DNA from: Mycobacterium sp. 852013-50091_SCH5140682
GTDB lineage: Bacteria; Actinomycetota; Actinomycetes; Mycobacteriales; Mycobacteriaceae
NCBI RefSeq assembly: GCF_001665685.1
Contig: NZ_LZTB01000100.1
Location: 1 to 64,000 of the forward strand
Direction of reading: 5' to 3'
DNA: 64,000 nt
Shown here: piece by piece, positions 62,116 to 64,000 of the stretch
Numbering within the stretch: the first letter of the stretch is position 1
How the letters are laid out: each line of letters opens with the position of its first letter
Made by a program: the position numbers and the translations under genes
The notes under the pieces: model-generated
Databases searched by the model: none
What the model saw: only the letters and a program-made list of their open reading frames with translations
What the model was told of the DNA's origin: nothing

Positions 62116-62218
62116 TGGTTGCCCATGGGGGAGCCAGTTTGCGTAGGCTCGCGCAGAATGCGAAATTGTCAGTTGCCCTGCACGTCGGGGCGTTGACAGA
62201 AGTGGAGCGTAGGCACAG

Positions 62219-64000
<1,782 letters not shown>

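Overview
The window is the start of a contig from a high-GC actinobacterium, most likely a rapidly growing environmental mycobacterium (Mycolicibacterium type). The evidence is the gene content (WhiB4, MarP, PonA2, Crp, TopA, the tad/flp locus), two mycobacterial small RNAs (Ms1-like and 6C), leaderless starts, and a gene order from about 16.4 kb to the end that matches, in reverse, the Rv3695-to-Rv3646c region of M. tuberculosis as I remember it. The first 51 bases are not genomic: they are untrimmed Illumina Nextera adapter.

1-10.7 kb is an accessory carbon-metabolism block. Rightward genes encode transaldolase, ribulose-5-phosphate epimerase, a ribose-5-phosphate isomerase B-type protein and class II fructose-bisphosphate aldolase. 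Leftward genes encode ATP-type 6-phosphofructokinase, two sister cupins and 6-phospho-3-hexuloisomerase. Together these are the rearrangement and isomerisation part of the ribulose monophosphate (RuMP) formaldehyde cycle, but no hexulose-6-phosphate synthase is present. Between the arms lies a tightly overlapped operon: three small membrane proteins, an APC-family permease, a frameshifted gene and a small membrane protein, behind a long structured leader.

10.9-16.4 kb holds a Gfo/Idh oxidoreductase, an AraC regulator, a methyltransferase, a DUF1772 protein and a TetR/MFS efflux pair with a near-perfect operator. 16.4-24.5 kb is the conserved RDD / SpoIIM / DUF58 / MoxR / DUF4350 / DUF4129 membrane cluster, then YqeY. 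24.5-27.1 kb carries a TesB thioesterase, an SRPBCC protein and a Ser/Thr kinase.

27.08-29.93 kb is a small genomic island. A perfect 94-bp direct repeat made of the 3' part of tRNA-Pro(CGG) plus its terminator flanks an insert (repeat period 2,752 bp) with a HicB-like orphan and two unknown genes but no integrase. After tRNA-Pro come a SHOCT protein and a NarL-type two-component system.

32.4-50.2 kb is core mycobacterial: cysteine desulfhydrase, metallophosphoesterase, PonA2, WhiB4, the paired ArsA-type ATPases, RidA, an MBL-fold hydrolase, Crp, Nth, a TlpA-like thioredoxin, a Nudix protein, MarP, an epoxide hydrolase family protein, a holin-like protein, a secreted protease and acetyl-CoA synthetase. 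50.3-57.2 kb holds a Fic-like protein, Ms1 RNA, a HAD phosphatase, 6C RNA and the tad/flp pilus locus. The end carries a DUF5593 protein, an SftH-type helicase, CspA, a conserved hypothetical and the 5' part of topA, cut by the window edge. Crp-type palindromes lie in front of acs and Ms1.
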